64,000 nucleotides of DNA from Amycolatopsis tucumanensis (lineage in GTDB: Bacteria; Actinomycetota; Actinomycetes; Mycobacteriales; Pseudonocardiaceae), in NCBI RefSeq assembly GCF_021654135.1, contig NZ_JAKGSD010000037.1, positions 1-64,000 of the forward strand, read 5' to 3'. The notes beneath the pieces are model-generated. The model saw only the letters and a program-made list of their open reading frames with translations. It was not told the DNA's origin and did no database searches. This document shows positions 9,018 to 17,543 of this stretch, piece after piece. Every line of letters starts with the position of its first letter. The stretch's first letter is position 1. A program made the position numbers and the translations under genes.

Positions 9018-9826
9018 CGCAGCGCCCTCCGTTCGATCAGGCGGACCAGCGCGTCGGTGATCAGGCCTAGCGCCGCGTAGACGATCAGGCCGACCACGAT
9101 CACGTCGGTGCGCAGGAACTCGCGCGCGTTGTTGATGAGGTAGCCCAGGCCCGCGTCGGCGTTCACGGTCTCGCCGACGATCAGCGCGAGCCACGCGACG
9201 CCCAGCGCCTGCCGCAACCCCACCAGTGTCTGCGGCACCGCGGACGGCAGCACCACGTGGACCAGCCGCTCCCAGCGGGTGTAGCCGAGCGCGGTGGTGG
9301 CCTCGACGAGGTGGTCGTCGACGTTGCGGATGCCGGAGTAGATGTTGAGGTAGAGCGGGAACGCGACACCCAGCGCGACCAGGACGATCTTCGGTTCCTC
9401 GCCGATGCCGAACCACAGGATGAACAGCGGGATCAGGCCCAGGAACGGCAGGGTGCGCAGCATCTGCACGGGCGGGTCGATGAGCACCCCGCCCCAGCGG
9501 GACAGGCCGGCGACCACGCCCAGCACCAGCGCGACGCCGGCGCCGATCGCGAAGCCGAGGCCGACGCGCACGATCGACACGGCGAACGCCTCGCCCAGCT
9601 CGCCGGACCGCGCGGTCTCGACACCGGCCTGCAGGACCGTCCACGGTGAACTCAGTTTGTCCGGGGACAGCACGCCCGTCGAGGACGCGAGCTGCCACAG
9701 GGCGAGCAGCGCGAGTGGACTGATCCAGCGGCGCAGGTCGGGCAGGCGGCGTCTCCGGGCCGGACGCGGCCGCGTCCCGGTTGCCTCCTCCGGGCGCGCG
9801 AGAACGTCCGTTGCGGAAAGCGACAC
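9002..9826 (-). CDS. ssuC: Aliphatic sulfonate ABC transporter, permease
   Basis: 274 residues with about six transmembrane helices beginning at SPLALLALWQLAS near residue 36. The BPD permease EAA loop is present as EATTALGYTRWERLVHVVLP near residue 180, as in SsuC/TauC. The GTG start at 9826 (VSLSATDV) follows GGGAGAAG. It is the first gene of the ssu operon; its promoter lies in the 9827-9995 region shared with the divergent cupin gene, where a perfect 16-base palindrome occurs. Confidence 0.92.
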   Translation of the reverse strand: MSLSATDVLARPEEATGTRPRPARRRRLPDLRRWISPLALLALWQLASSTGVLSPDKLSSPWTVLQAGVETARSGELGEAFAVSIVRVGLGFAIGAGVALVLGVVAGLSRWGGVLIDPPVQMLRTLPFLGLIPLFILWFGIGEEPKIVLVALGVAFPLYLNIYSGIRNVDDHLVEATTALGYTRWERLVHVVLPSAVPQTLVGLRQALGVAWLALIVGETVNADAGLGYLINNAREFLRTDVIVVGLIVYAALGLITDALVRLIERRALRWRGN

Positions 9827-9905
9827 GGATCTTCTCCCATTTTTTCGGGGGTTTCACCGAAAATGCTTCCTCCCACGATCGGGTGGGTCAACGTGCTCCC
9901 GGATC

Positions 9906-9921
9906 GCGGAACCGGTTCCGC
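9906..9921. promoter_or_regulatory. Perfect 16-bp palindrome in ssuC/cupin divergent region
   Basis: The sequence GCGGAACCGGTTCCGC is identical to its reverse complement. It sits 80 bases upstream of the ssuC start and 75 bases before the cupin GTG, close to the middle of the divergent intergenic region. A perfect even palindrome placed like this is a plausible operator for a dimeric regulator controlling both directions, but no regulator gene for the ssu operon lies adjacent other than the orphan winged-helix protein at 10327-10743. Confidence 0.4.
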
Positions 9922-9995
9922 TGAGCAGGCCGGAGTTTCTTTCACCACTTGGGGAAACGTTGACAGGACAGCCGATCGGCGGTCAGGCTGCCCCG

Positions 9996-10334
9996 GTGAC
10001 CGACTTCCAGCCACTGACCTCCGTCGAGGGACTCCCGCTCCTCGGCGGTTCCGGCCGCTTCCGCGTCCTGCAGAACACCGAGCGCGGGCTGCTGCTCGAA
10101 CTGGAATACCCCGCCGGGGTGGCTTCGCCCGAGCACTTCCACGACCACGACAGCTTCATCTACGTGCTGTCCGGTGAGCTGACCGGCTCGGTGGACGGGC
10201 GGGAGGCGCGGCTCGGCGCCGGGGACACGCTGGTGCACCCCCGCGGGGTGCGGCACACGGTCGCCGCGGTGACGGACAGCCGGTGGCTGGAGTTCAAGGC
10301 GCCGTCGCCGGAGGTGGGGCGCGTCCTCAGGTGA
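9996..10334 (+). CDS. Cupin-domain protein
   Basis: 112 residues forming one small cupin barrel. The two cupin motifs are readable: HFHDHDSFIYVLSGEL (motif 1, three His plus Glu as metal ligands) and AGDTLVHPRGVRHT (motif 2, His ligand). Such single-domain cupins serve as metal-dependent dioxygenases, isomerases or sensors; the substrate is unknown. GTG at 9996 is chosen from the domain start; a TTG at 9960 in the same frame is an alternative. It is divergent from the ssu operon and its end overlaps the convergent winged-helix gene by 8 bases. Confidence 0.8.
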   Translation: MTDFQPLTSVEGLPLLGGSGRFRVLQNTERGLLLELEYPAGVASPEHFHDHDSFIYVLSGELTGSVDGREARLGAGDTLVHPRGVRHTVAAVTDSRWLEFKAPSPEVGRVLR

Positions 10335-10743
10335 TGTCGGCGCGGCCGTCGAACCGGTAGCCGACGCCGCGCACGGTGGTGATCGAAAACCGGTCGATCT
10401 TGCTGCGCAGCTTGCGCACGTGCACGTCGATCGTGCGGCCGCGGCTCGGTCCGGGCAGGCGCCACACGTGCTCGGTGAGGGCCGCGCGGTCGAAGACCCG
10501 GCCGGGGTGGCGCGCCAGGAACAGCAGCAGCTCGTATTCGAGCCGGGTGAACTCGATCTCGGCGCCGTCCGAGCGGACCCGGCGCGACGTGGTGTCGATG
10601 CGCAGTGCCGGTTCCGGCGCGGGTTCCAGCGCGCCGAGCGCTTCGCCGATCACCGCGCCGATGCGGTCCGGATCGCCGTGGACCACGATGTGCAGCTCGA
10701 CCGCGCCGTCCGGCCGGTCGACCCGGGTGAGGGACTGCGTCAT
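10327..10743 (-). CDS. Orphan winged-helix (OmpR/PhoB-type effector domain) regulator
   Basis: 138 residues. The C-terminal 90 residues form a complete Trans_reg_C DNA-binding domain: FTRLEYELLLFLARHPGRVF, LTEHVW, GRTIDVHVRKLRSKI, and VRGVGYRF. There is no phosphoreceiver domain; the N-terminal 45 residues (LHIVVHGDPDRIGAVIGEAL) do not show the receiver aspartates, and no histidine kinase is adjacent. It may therefore respond to something other than phosphorylation. Its location next to the cupin and ssu genes makes them candidate targets, by inference only. Confidence 0.85.
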   Translation of the reverse strand: MTQSLTRVDRPDGAVELHIVVHGDPDRIGAVIGEALGALEPAPEPALRIDTTSRRVRSDGAEIEFTRLEYELLLFLARHPGRVFDRAALTEHVWRLPGPSRGRTIDVHVRKLRSKIDRFSITTVRGVGYRFDGRADIT

Positions 10744-10830
10744 GATCCCAGCAAGCCACGACGGCCCTGGCCGGTCAATCGCGTCCCGGCAGGTGGGCCG
10801 GGACGCGCGGATCCGTGACACACTCGGGCC

Positions 10831-11592
10831 GTGCCCAGGCAGCCGACCGGTGAATCCGTCCTCTCCCGCGCGGTGCGGATCTTCGAGGCGTTCACGCCGG
10901 AGGAGCCGGTCCTGCAGGTCTCCGAAATCGCCCGGCGGACCGGGCTGCACCTGGCGACCGCGTCCCGCCTGGTCGCCGAGCTCACCGGCCACGGCCTGCT
11001 CACGCGCGACGACGACCGGCGGGTGCGGATCGGCGTGCGGATGTGGGAGCTGGCCCTGCGCGCCTCCCCCACGGCCACGCTGCGCGACGCGGCCATGCCG
11101 TTCATGGAGGACGTCCACGCGGTCGTCGGGCACCACGTGCAGCTCGGGGTCCGCGACGGCGACGAAGTGATCTTCCTGGAGCGCCTCTCCGCCCCGAAGG
11201 CGGTCATCAACTACACCCGCATCGCCGGGCGGCTGCCGATGCACGCGTCCTCCTCCGGGCTCGTCCTGCTCGCCCACGGGCCCGCCGACCTGCGCGACCG
11301 CGTGCTCGCCGGGCCGATGCGGGCCTACACCGCGAACACGATCACCACCGCGGACCGCCTGCGGAGCACGCTCGCCGACATCCGCAAGCAGGGTTTCGCC
11401 TGGTGCCCGGGCCACATCCACGAGGAAGCGCTCGGCGTCGCGGTGCCGGTCAAGGACGCGCGCGGCGCCGTCGTCGCGGCGCTGTCGGTCATCGTGCCCA
11501 ACACGGCCGAGAGCAGGGCGGTCACCGGCATCCTGATGGCCGCCGCGCGCGGCATCACCCGCTCGCTGCCGCCCTCGCCTCTCATTCATTGA
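10831..11592 (+). CDS. IclR-family transcriptional regulator
   Basis: 253 residues with the two-domain IclR layout. The N-terminal winged helix reads SVLSRAVRIFEAF ... VSEIARRTGLHLATASRLVA ... HGLLTRD, and the C-terminal effector domain has GRLPMHASSSGLVLLAH and AVPVKDARGAVVAALSV. It is the first of three same-strand genes; reductase and P450 genes follow within 72 and 14 bases. IclR proteins commonly control aromatic-acid degradation (PcaR/PobR type), so control of the downstream monooxygenase is inferred. GTG start at 10831 has no strong ribosome-binding site. Confidence 0.9.
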   Translation: MPRQPTGESVLSRAVRIFEAFTPEEPVLQVSEIARRTGLHLATASRLVAELTGHGLLTRDDDRRVRIGVRMWELALRASPTATLRDAAMPFMEDVHAVVGHHVQLGVRDGDEVIFLERLSAPKAVINYTRIAGRLPMHASSSGLVLLAHGPADLRDRVLAGPMRAYTANTITTADRLRSTLADIRKQGFAWCPGHIHEEALGVAVPVKDARGAVVAALSVIVPNTAESRAVTGILMAAARGITRSLPPSPLIH

Positions 11593-11663
11593 GAACCCGG
11601 TCGCCGCCCGTCGTCGCGAAATCGCATCCTGCGTGCCAGCAACCCAGCGCAAGGAGGCGTCCG

Positions 11664-12605
11664 GTGAGCCAAGTCGTGACCCTGGAGGTCACCGCCCGCG
11701 AAGAACGCGCCGAGGGGGTGCTGGCGCTGACCCTGTCCCGCCCGGACGGCGGACGGCTGCCGGACTGGACCCCCGGCGCGCACATCGACCTCGTGCTGCC
11801 GAACGGGCTGACCCGGCAGTACTCGCTGTGCGGCGACCGGTGGGACGCGCACCGCTACCGCATCGGCGTGCTGCGCGAACCGCGGGGACGCGGCGGCTCG
11901 GCCTACGTGCACGACCGGCTGCGCGTCGGCGACCGCGTCGGGGTGGGCGGGCCACGCAACAACTTCCCGCTCGTGCCCAGCGACGGCTACCTGTTCGTCG
12001 CGGGCGGCATCGGGATCACCCCGCTGCTGCCGATGATCCACCAGACGGACCTGCTCGGCGCCGAGTGGACCCTGCTCTACGGCGGCCGGCGTAGAGCGTC
12101 GATGGCCTTCACCGACGAGCTCGCCTCCTACGACGACCGCGTCCACCTGGTGCCCGAGGACGAACACGGCCTGCTCGACCTGGCGTCCTGGCTCGGCACC
12201 CCGCGCCCGGGCACAAAGGTCTACTGCTGCGGGCCCGCTCCCCTGCTGGCCGCCGTCGAATCCACGTGCCGCGACTGGCCGCCGTTCTCGCTGCACGTCG
12301 AGCGCTTCACGGCACGCGAGCAGGCGCCGGCGCGGGACGAGCCGTTCGAGGTCGAGCTGCGGCGGACCGGGGCGACCGTCACCGTCACGCCGGGGACCTC
12401 GGTGCTGGAAGCGGTGCGCGGCGCGGGCGTGGACGTGCTGTCCTCGTGCCGGCAGGGCACCTGCGGCACGTGCGAAACCGGTGTCCTGGCCGGAGTTCCG
12501 GACCACCGCGACTCGATCCTCGCCGACCACGAGCGCGCCGCGGGCGAGGTCATGTTCGTGTGCGTGTCCCGCTCGTGCACCGACCGCCTCGTCCTCGACC
12601 TGTGA
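11664..12605 (+). CDS. PDR/VanB-type oxidoreductase (FMN, NADH, C-terminal 2Fe-2S)
   Basis: 313 residues with phthalate dioxygenase reductase order: FMN-binding barrel (RQYSLCG near residue 52), NAD-binding domain (FVAGGIGITPLLPM, then VYCCGPAPLL), and C-terminal plant-type ferredoxin with SSCRQGTCGTC plus a later MFVCVS cysteine that together bind 2Fe-2S. Such a protein passes electrons from NADH to an oxygenase. Its stop is 14 bases before the P450 start, so it is almost certainly that enzyme's redox partner, replacing the usual separate ferredoxin and ferredoxin reductase. Start GTG at 11664 follows AAGGAGG. Confidence 0.92.
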   Translation: MSQVVTLEVTAREERAEGVLALTLSRPDGGRLPDWTPGAHIDLVLPNGLTRQYSLCGDRWDAHRYRIGVLREPRGRGGSAYVHDRLRVGDRVGVGGPRNNFPLVPSDGYLFVAGGIGITPLLPMIHQTDLLGAEWTLLYGGRRRASMAFTDELASYDDRVHLVPEDEHGLLDLASWLGTPRPGTKVYCCGPAPLLAAVESTCRDWPPFSLHVERFTAREQAPARDEPFEVELRRTGATVTVTPGTSVLEAVRGAGVDVLSSCRQGTCGTCETGVLAGVPDHRDSILADHERAAGEVMFVCVSRSCTDRLVLDL

Positions 12606-12619
12606 CTTGAGGAGAATTC

Positions 12620-13807
12620 GTGATCATCGACGACACCGACCCGTTCGCGCCCGAGGTCCTGGCCGAACCGGAACCCCTGCACGCCAAGCTGCGTGACGCC
12701 GGCCCGGTCGTGCGCCTGAGCCGCTACGACGTCTACGCCCTCGCCCGCTACGAGCACGTGCACGCCGCGCTGACGAACTGGCAGGACTTCTCCTCCGCCG
12801 CGGGGGTCGGGCTGGCCAACTTCCACGTCGAGGAGCCGTGGCGGCCGCCGAGCCTGCTGCTCGAGGCGGACCCGCCGCGCCACGACGCCCCGCGCCGGGT
12901 GCTGTCCGGCATCCTCGGCCCGCGTGCGCTGCGCAAGCTGCGGGAGGACTGGTTCGCCGCGGCCGAGGACCTGGTCGAGCACGCGCTGGACACCGAACTG
13001 GACGTCGTCCCCGCGCTCGCCGAGGCGTTCCCGCTGCGGGTGTTCCCGGACGCGGTCGGAATCGGCCGCGCGGGGCGCGAGAACTTGTTGCCCTACGGCA
13101 ATTTCGCCTTCAACGCGTTCGGCCCGCGCAACGAGCTGGTCACTTCGCAGGCCGCGGAGATGCCGCGGTGGTCGGGGTGGGTGAACGAGCAGTGCGCCCG
13201 CGACCGGCTCACCGGCGACGGGTTCGGCGCGGCGATCTGGGCGGCCGCCGACCGCGGCGAGATCACCCACGAGCAGGCGCCGCTGGTGGTCCGGTCGCTG
13301 CTCACGGCCGGGGTGGACACGACGGTGCACGGGCTGGCCGCCGTGCTCTACGCGTTCGCCACGCACCCGGGCCAGTGGGACCGGCTGCGCGCGGAACCCC
13401 GGCTGGCCCGCGCCGCCTTCGACGAGGCGGTGCGCTGGCAGTCGCCGGTGCAGACGTTCTTCCGCACGGCCACCAGGGACACCCCGGTCGCGGACGTGAC
13501 GATCCCGGCCGGGCACAAGATCCTGATGTTCCTCGGCGCGGCGAACCGGGATCCACGCCGCTGGGCCGAGCCGGACGTCTTCGACCTCGGCCGCGACCCG
13601 TCCGGCCACGTCGGGTTCGGGATGGGCCTGCACCAGTGCGTCGGCCAGCACGTCGCCCGGCTGGAGGCCGAGGCGCTGCTGACCGCGCTGGCGAAGCGGG
13701 TACGCCGGTTCGAACTGCTCGGCCCGGGCACCCGCCACCTGAACAACACGTTGCGTGCCTGGCGGTCGCTGCCGATGCGGCTGCACCTCACTCCGCCGCA
13801 CCGGTGA
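12620..13807 (+). CDS. Cytochrome P450, CYP199-like (probable para-substituted benzoate O-demethylase)
   Basis: 395 residues. Heme-binding loop GFGMGLHQCVGQ places the axial Cys at residue 340; the I-helix is LLTAGVDTTVHG; the ExxR motif is EAVRW. Several stretches recall CYP199A enzymes from Rhodopseudomonas: GVGLANFHVEEPWRPPSL, LLPYGNFAFNAFGPRNEL, and SPVQTFFRTATRDTPV. CYP199A4 demethylates 4-methoxybenzoate, so lignin-derived aromatic acids are the likely substrates here; that assignment rests on remembered family similarity. Start GTG at 12620 follows TTGAGGAGAATT. The last 20 bases overlap the convergent permease gene. Confidence 0.85.
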   Translation: MIIDDTDPFAPEVLAEPEPLHAKLRDAGPVVRLSRYDVYALARYEHVHAALTNWQDFSSAAGVGLANFHVEEPWRPPSLLLEADPPRHDAPRRVLSGILGPRALRKLREDWFAAAEDLVEHALDTELDVVPALAEAFPLRVFPDAVGIGRAGRENLLPYGNFAFNAFGPRNELVTSQAAEMPRWSGWVNEQCARDRLTGDGFGAAIWAAADRGEITHEQAPLVVRSLLTAGVDTTVHGLAAVLYAFATHPGQWDRLRAEPRLARAAFDEAVRWQSPVQTFFRTATRDTPVADVTIPAGHKILMFLGAANRDPRRWAEPDVFDLGRDPSGHVGFGMGLHQCVGQHVARLEAEALLTALAKRVRRFELLGPGTRHLNNTLRAWRSLPMRLHLTPPHR

Positions 13808-15632
13808 GCGACACCGGGTTGGGCCGGGTCGCGGACAGCGCCGTCCACGCGCTGGTCGCGCCGACCACCGCGAACGCCCCCAGCACCACGACCGCGATCA
13901 GCGCCCACGGCACCACCAGGACGCTCTGCCCGGCGATCCGTCCCGCCGCGGCGGAGATCCCGATCAGGGTCGTGGTCGCGGCGAGGCCGCCCAGCACCAG
14001 TCCGATGCCGGTGACCGCGCCGGACTCCAGCACCGCGGACCGCACCACCTGCGCGCGGGTCAGGCCGGTCACCCTGGCCACGGCGAACTCGCGGCGCCGG
14101 TCGGCGGCGGCGATGACCACGGCGTTGACCACCGCGATCAGCGCGTACAGCCCGGACAGGCCCATGATCACGGTCATGATGCCCGTGCTGGTGTCCTGCT
14201 GCTCCGCGCTGTTGGCGGCGATCCAGTCGTCCACTGTGGTCACTTCGCCGCGGCCGGCGAGCGCGCTCGCGTCCGCGCCGGGCGCCAGCCGCACGATGGA
14301 TTCGGTGGGCGCGGCGGCCAGCACCGCGGCGGGCACGATCTCGCGCGGCAGCAGGAAGTCCGCGCCGCCGCCGAGGGTCGCCGGCAACACGGCCACGACC
14401 CGCAGGTCCAGCTCGCTGTCGCCGATCCGGGCGGTGACGGTGCTGCCGACCGGCTGGAACCCGGAGGCGACGGCGATGGTCGGCCCCGTCAGGTCGGCGA
14501 GCGATCCCTGTTCCGGGCCGCGCACGTGGGTCGCGGCGTAGGCGGCGGGGTCGATCGCGGCGGCGTAGCCCTGTTCGGTGTCGGTGTCGTCGTCGCTGTA
14601 GGTGACGACCGAAACCGGCACCCGGGTCTGCGGGGACACCGCGGCGACGCCGGGACCGTCCAGATCGGACGGTCCGGTGGTGGTCACCACGAGGTCGCCG
14701 CGGATGTCGGCGCGCTGCTCGATTTCGGCGCCCTTGCCGATGGTGGCGAGCGTGCCCGCCTGGGCGACCAGCAGCGCGACGAGCACGATCAGCGGCGCGG
14801 CGGTGGAGGCGCTGCGGCGGACGCCGTCGCGCAGGTTGGCCTCGGCGAGCCGTCCCAGCGGCCCGCGCAGGACCAGCCCGGCGATGCGCCCCGCCGCGGG
14901 CACGACCAGCGGGCTCAGCGCGGTCAGGGCGACCGCGGCGGCGAGTGCGGTGTTGATCGACAACGCGATGGCGCCCTCGGGCGGGGCGAACGCGGACACG
15001 ATCGCCATGGCGACCGCCCCGGCCAGGAACAGCACGCCGAAGAACCAGCGGGCACCAGTCATGACTCGGGCCGCCGCGCCGGTCTCGCGCAGGGCTTCCA
15101 ACGGGCGCACCTTCGCGGCGCGGCGGGACGCGGCGAGCACCCCGGCGACCGCGACACCGAGCCCGATGCCGGCGGACACGCCGAGGATCCAGTCCTGCCA
15201 GCGCGGGGTGAACGCGGACGGGACGAAGCCGAGTTCGCGCAGCAGCCAGGTCTGGATCCGCATCACCAGCAGGCCGAGCGGGACGCCGAAGGCGGTGCCG
15301 AGCACGCCCAGCAGCACGGCCTCGGACAGCAGCAGGCGGCGGACCTGGCCGCGCCCGCCGCCGACGAGCCGCAGCAGCGCCAGGTCGCGGCGGCGCTGGG
15401 CGACGGTGAAGGCGAAGGTGGAGCTGACGATGAACACCGCGAGGAACGCCGAGATGCCCAGGGTCAGGCCGAGCAGGGTGACCGCCTCGACGACCTCGCC
15501 GCCCGCGGTCGCCGCGGAGACGAGGATCAGCAGGGACGACTGGACGAGCGCGACGCCGAGGCAGACGGTGAGGATGGCGCCGAGGAACAGCGTCCAGCGG
15601 TCGGTGAAGGTGTTCCAGGACAGTCGCAACAC
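13788..15632 (-). CDS. FtsX-like ABC transporter permease
   Basis: 614 residues with two FtsX domains and about eight transmembrane helices: one at the N-terminus (LFLGAILTVCLGVALV), three around 55-175, a central pair, a large extracytoplasmic segment of roughly 330-460, and three C-terminal helices. FtsX loops such as FTVAQRRRDLALLRLVGG and ADRRREFAVARVTGLTRAQV appear once per half. It pairs with the ATPase immediately upstream in the transcript (2-base gap). MacB/LolCDE-like systems of this type export lipids, peptides or antibiotics; the substrate is unknown. Confidence 0.88.
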   Translation of the reverse strand: MLRLSWNTFTDRWTLFLGAILTVCLGVALVQSSLLILVSAATAGGEVVEAVTLLGLTLGISAFLAVFIVSSTFAFTVAQRRRDLALLRLVGGGRGQVRRLLLSEAVLLGVLGTAFGVPLGLLVMRIQTWLLRELGFVPSAFTPRWQDWILGVSAGIGLGVAVAGVLAASRRAAKVRPLEALRETGAAARVMTGARWFFGVLFLAGAVAMAIVSAFAPPEGAIALSINTALAAAVALTALSPLVVPAAGRIAGLVLRGPLGRLAEANLRDGVRRSASTAAPLIVLVALLVAQAGTLATIGKGAEIEQRADIRGDLVVTTTGPSDLDGPGVAAVSPQTRVPVSVVTYSDDDTDTEQGYAAAIDPAAYAATHVRGPEQGSLADLTGPTIAVASGFQPVGSTVTARIGDSELDLRVVAVLPATLGGGADFLLPREIVPAAVLAAAPTESIVRLAPGADASALAGRGEVTTVDDWIAANSAEQQDTSTGIMTVIMGLSGLYALIAVVNAVVIAAADRRREFAVARVTGLTRAQVVRSAVLESGAVTGIGLVLGGLAATTTLIGISAAAGRIAGQSVLVVPWALIAVVVLGAFAVVGATSAWTALSATRPNPVSLTGAAE

Positions 15633-15634
15633 GG

Positions 15635-16405
15635 TCAGGCCTCCAGCCTGGCGAGGCGGTCGGCGACCTCACGGGCGGTCGGGGTGACGGCGTGGTCGAC
15701 GACGCGGCCGTCGCGGAGGAACACCACGGAGTCGGCGCTGGCCGCGGCGGCCGGGTCGTGGGTCACCATGACGATGCTCTGGCCCGCGGTGACGAGGTCG
15801 CGCAGCAGGCCGAGGACCTTGCGGGCCGCGGCGGAGTCGAGGGCGCCGGTGGGTTCGTCGGCGAAGAGGACGCGCGGGCGGGTGACCATGGCCCTGGCGA
15901 TCGCGACGCGCTGCTGCTGGCCGCCGGACAGTTCGCGGGGCCGGTGACGGCGGCGGTCGTCGAGCCCGACGGCGGCGAGCACGGCGCGAACGTCCTTCGT
16001 GGACGGCCGGGTGCCGGCGAGCTTGAGCGGGAGCGCGACGTTCTGCTCGGCGGTGAGCGAGCCGATGAGGTTGAAGCTCTGGAAGACGAAGCCGATCTCG
16101 CTGCGGCGGAGCGCGGTGAGGTGGGCGTCGTCGGCGGTGGTGATGTCCTCGCCGCCGAGGAGGACCTGCCCGGTGGTGACGCGTTCCAGGCCGGCGGCGC
16201 AGTGCAGGAGGGTCGACTTGCCGGAGCCGGAGGGCCCCATGACGGCGGTCCAGGACCCGGCGGGGAAGGCGACGCTGACCCCGTCGAGCGCGCGGACCTC
16301 GTGCTGGCCGGCGGCGTAGGTGCGGGAAACGGCCCGAAGCTCGACGGCCGGCTCCCCGTGCGGCCGATGCCTGCCGGCGACGGCGGTTTCCAGAGGCGTT
16401 GTCAT
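15635..16405 (-). CDS. ABC transporter ATP-binding protein (MacB/LolD type)
   Basis: 256 residues, one ABC cassette: Walker A GPSGSGKS, Q-loop FVFQSFNLI, signature ELSGGQQQRVAIARA, Walker B VLFADEPTGALD, H-loop VTHD. FQSFNLIGSLTAEQNV and DEPTGALD are typical of LolD/MacB subunits that drive FtsX permeases. The first 22 residues are a non-conserved extension. It is the first gene of a two-gene operon whose promoter lies in 16406-16631, a GC-rich gap in which no operator was recognised. Confidence 0.92.
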   Translation of the reverse strand: MTTPLETAVAGRHRPHGEPAVELRAVSRTYAAGQHEVRALDGVSVAFPAGSWTAVMGPSGSGKSTLLHCAAGLERVTTGQVLLGGEDITTADDAHLTALRRSEIGFVFQSFNLIGSLTAEQNVALPLKLAGTRPSTKDVRAVLAAVGLDDRRRHRPRELSGGQQQRVAIARAMVTRPRVLFADEPTGALDSAAARKVLGLLRDLVTAGQSIVMVTHDPAAAASADSVVFLRDGRVVDHAVTPTAREVADRLARLEA

Positions 16406-16631
16406 GGGTTAGATCCCATCGCGGATCGGGGCGCCGGTCAGCGGTGCCGGCCACCGAATCCCCGGTGGGGCTGGCCCTACCCCCGGCTCCCTGCGCGGTC
16501 TGCGGGGGCGCACCGGCCGCCCGGCCGCACCGCCTCCCGAACTCGGCCCCCGCAGCGGGGCCTGAGTGTGCAGCCCGCCCAGTTGCGCGACCGAGCGACC
16601 CGGCTATCCGCTCCTCGCGCGACCTGCGCGC

Positions 16632-17486
16632 TCAGCCGGCCTGCGGCCGCACGACCAGCACGGGACAGTCGGCGTGGTGGATGAGCGCCTGGCTCGTCGA
16701 CCCGAGCACCAGTCCCCGGAACCCGCCGCGGCCGCGGCTGCCCACGACGACCAGCTGAGCGTCCCGGCTGCGGGCCAGCAGCTCGTCCCGCGGGCGGTCC
16801 CGCACCACGACCCGCTCCACGCGCACGTCCGGGTAGCGCTCCTGCCTTCCCGCCAGGCGTTCGGCCAGCAGCCGCTGCTGTTCGCGCTCCACCTCGGCCC
16901 AGTCGAGGTCCGGGGCGGGCAGCGGGACACCGTAGTCGGCGTCGCTCCAGGCGTGGATCGCCACCAGCGGCACCTCCCGCCACGCGGCCTCGTCGAACGC
17001 CACCTTCAGCGCTTCCTCGCTGGTCGGGCTGCCGTCGACGCCCACGACCACCGGGCCGGCGGCGTCCGGGCGGCCCCGGACCACCGCGACCGGGCACGAC
17101 GCGTGCGCGCTGACCGACACGGCCGTCGACCCGGCCAGCATCCCGGTAAACCCGCCCCGCCCGGACGAGCCGAGCACGACCATCCGGGCCGTGCGGGAGC
17201 ACTCCAGCAGCAGGGGCACCGCCGGCTCCAGCGGCATCTCCGTCGACACTGGCACCTCGCCCGCCACGGCCGCCGCGTCCGCCAGCAGCTGCTGCCCGGC
17301 GCGCTGCAGCTCGTCGAAGAAGCTCTGCGGCACCGGCAGCCCGCCGTCGAACCGGCCGCCCGTGACGTCGGCCGCGTAGACCAGGCGCAGCGCCAGCTTC
17401 CGCAACGCGGCCTCGCCCGCCGCCCACCGGACGGCGTCCAGCGCCGCCGCCGAACCGTCCACCCCGACCACGATCTCGTCCGCCAT
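16632..17486 (-). CDS. Universal stress protein, tandem UspA domains
   Basis: 284 residues with two UspA domains, about 1-142 and 143-284. Each has the ATP-binding G-x2-G-x9-G-S/T loop: LGSSGRGGFTGMLAGS near residue 110 and VGSRGRGGFRGLVLGS near residue 250, plus a VVGVDGS nucleotide strand at each domain start. Tandem ATP-binding Usp proteins are common in actinomycetes and linked to dormancy and oxygen or nutrient stress. The ATG at 17486 gives MADEIVVGVDGS. It is divergent from the quinone reductase-like gene with a 57-base gap. Confidence 0.93.
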   Translation of the reverse strand: MADEIVVGVDGSAAALDAVRWAAGEAALRKLALRLVYAADVTGGRFDGGLPVPQSFFDELQRAGQQLLADAAAVAGEVPVSTEMPLEPAVPLLLECSRTARMVVLGSSGRGGFTGMLAGSTAVSVSAHASCPVAVVRGRPDAAGPVVVGVDGSPTSEEALKVAFDEAAWREVPLVAIHAWSDADYGVPLPAPDLDWAEVEREQQRLLAERLAGRQERYPDVRVERVVVRDRPRDELLARSRDAQLVVVGSRGRGGFRGLVLGSTSQALIHHADCPVLVVRPQAG

Positions 17487-17543
17487 GCCGCCCACGCTAC
17501 TCACGCTTGACCTCCAGCGTGGTGGAGGTTGCAGCCTGGCCCC

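Noticed and set aside
16406..16631. RNA gene or operator between the FtsX-type ABC operon and the universal stress gene
   Set aside because: No tRNA-like fold or convincing dyad was seen in these 226 GC-rich bases.
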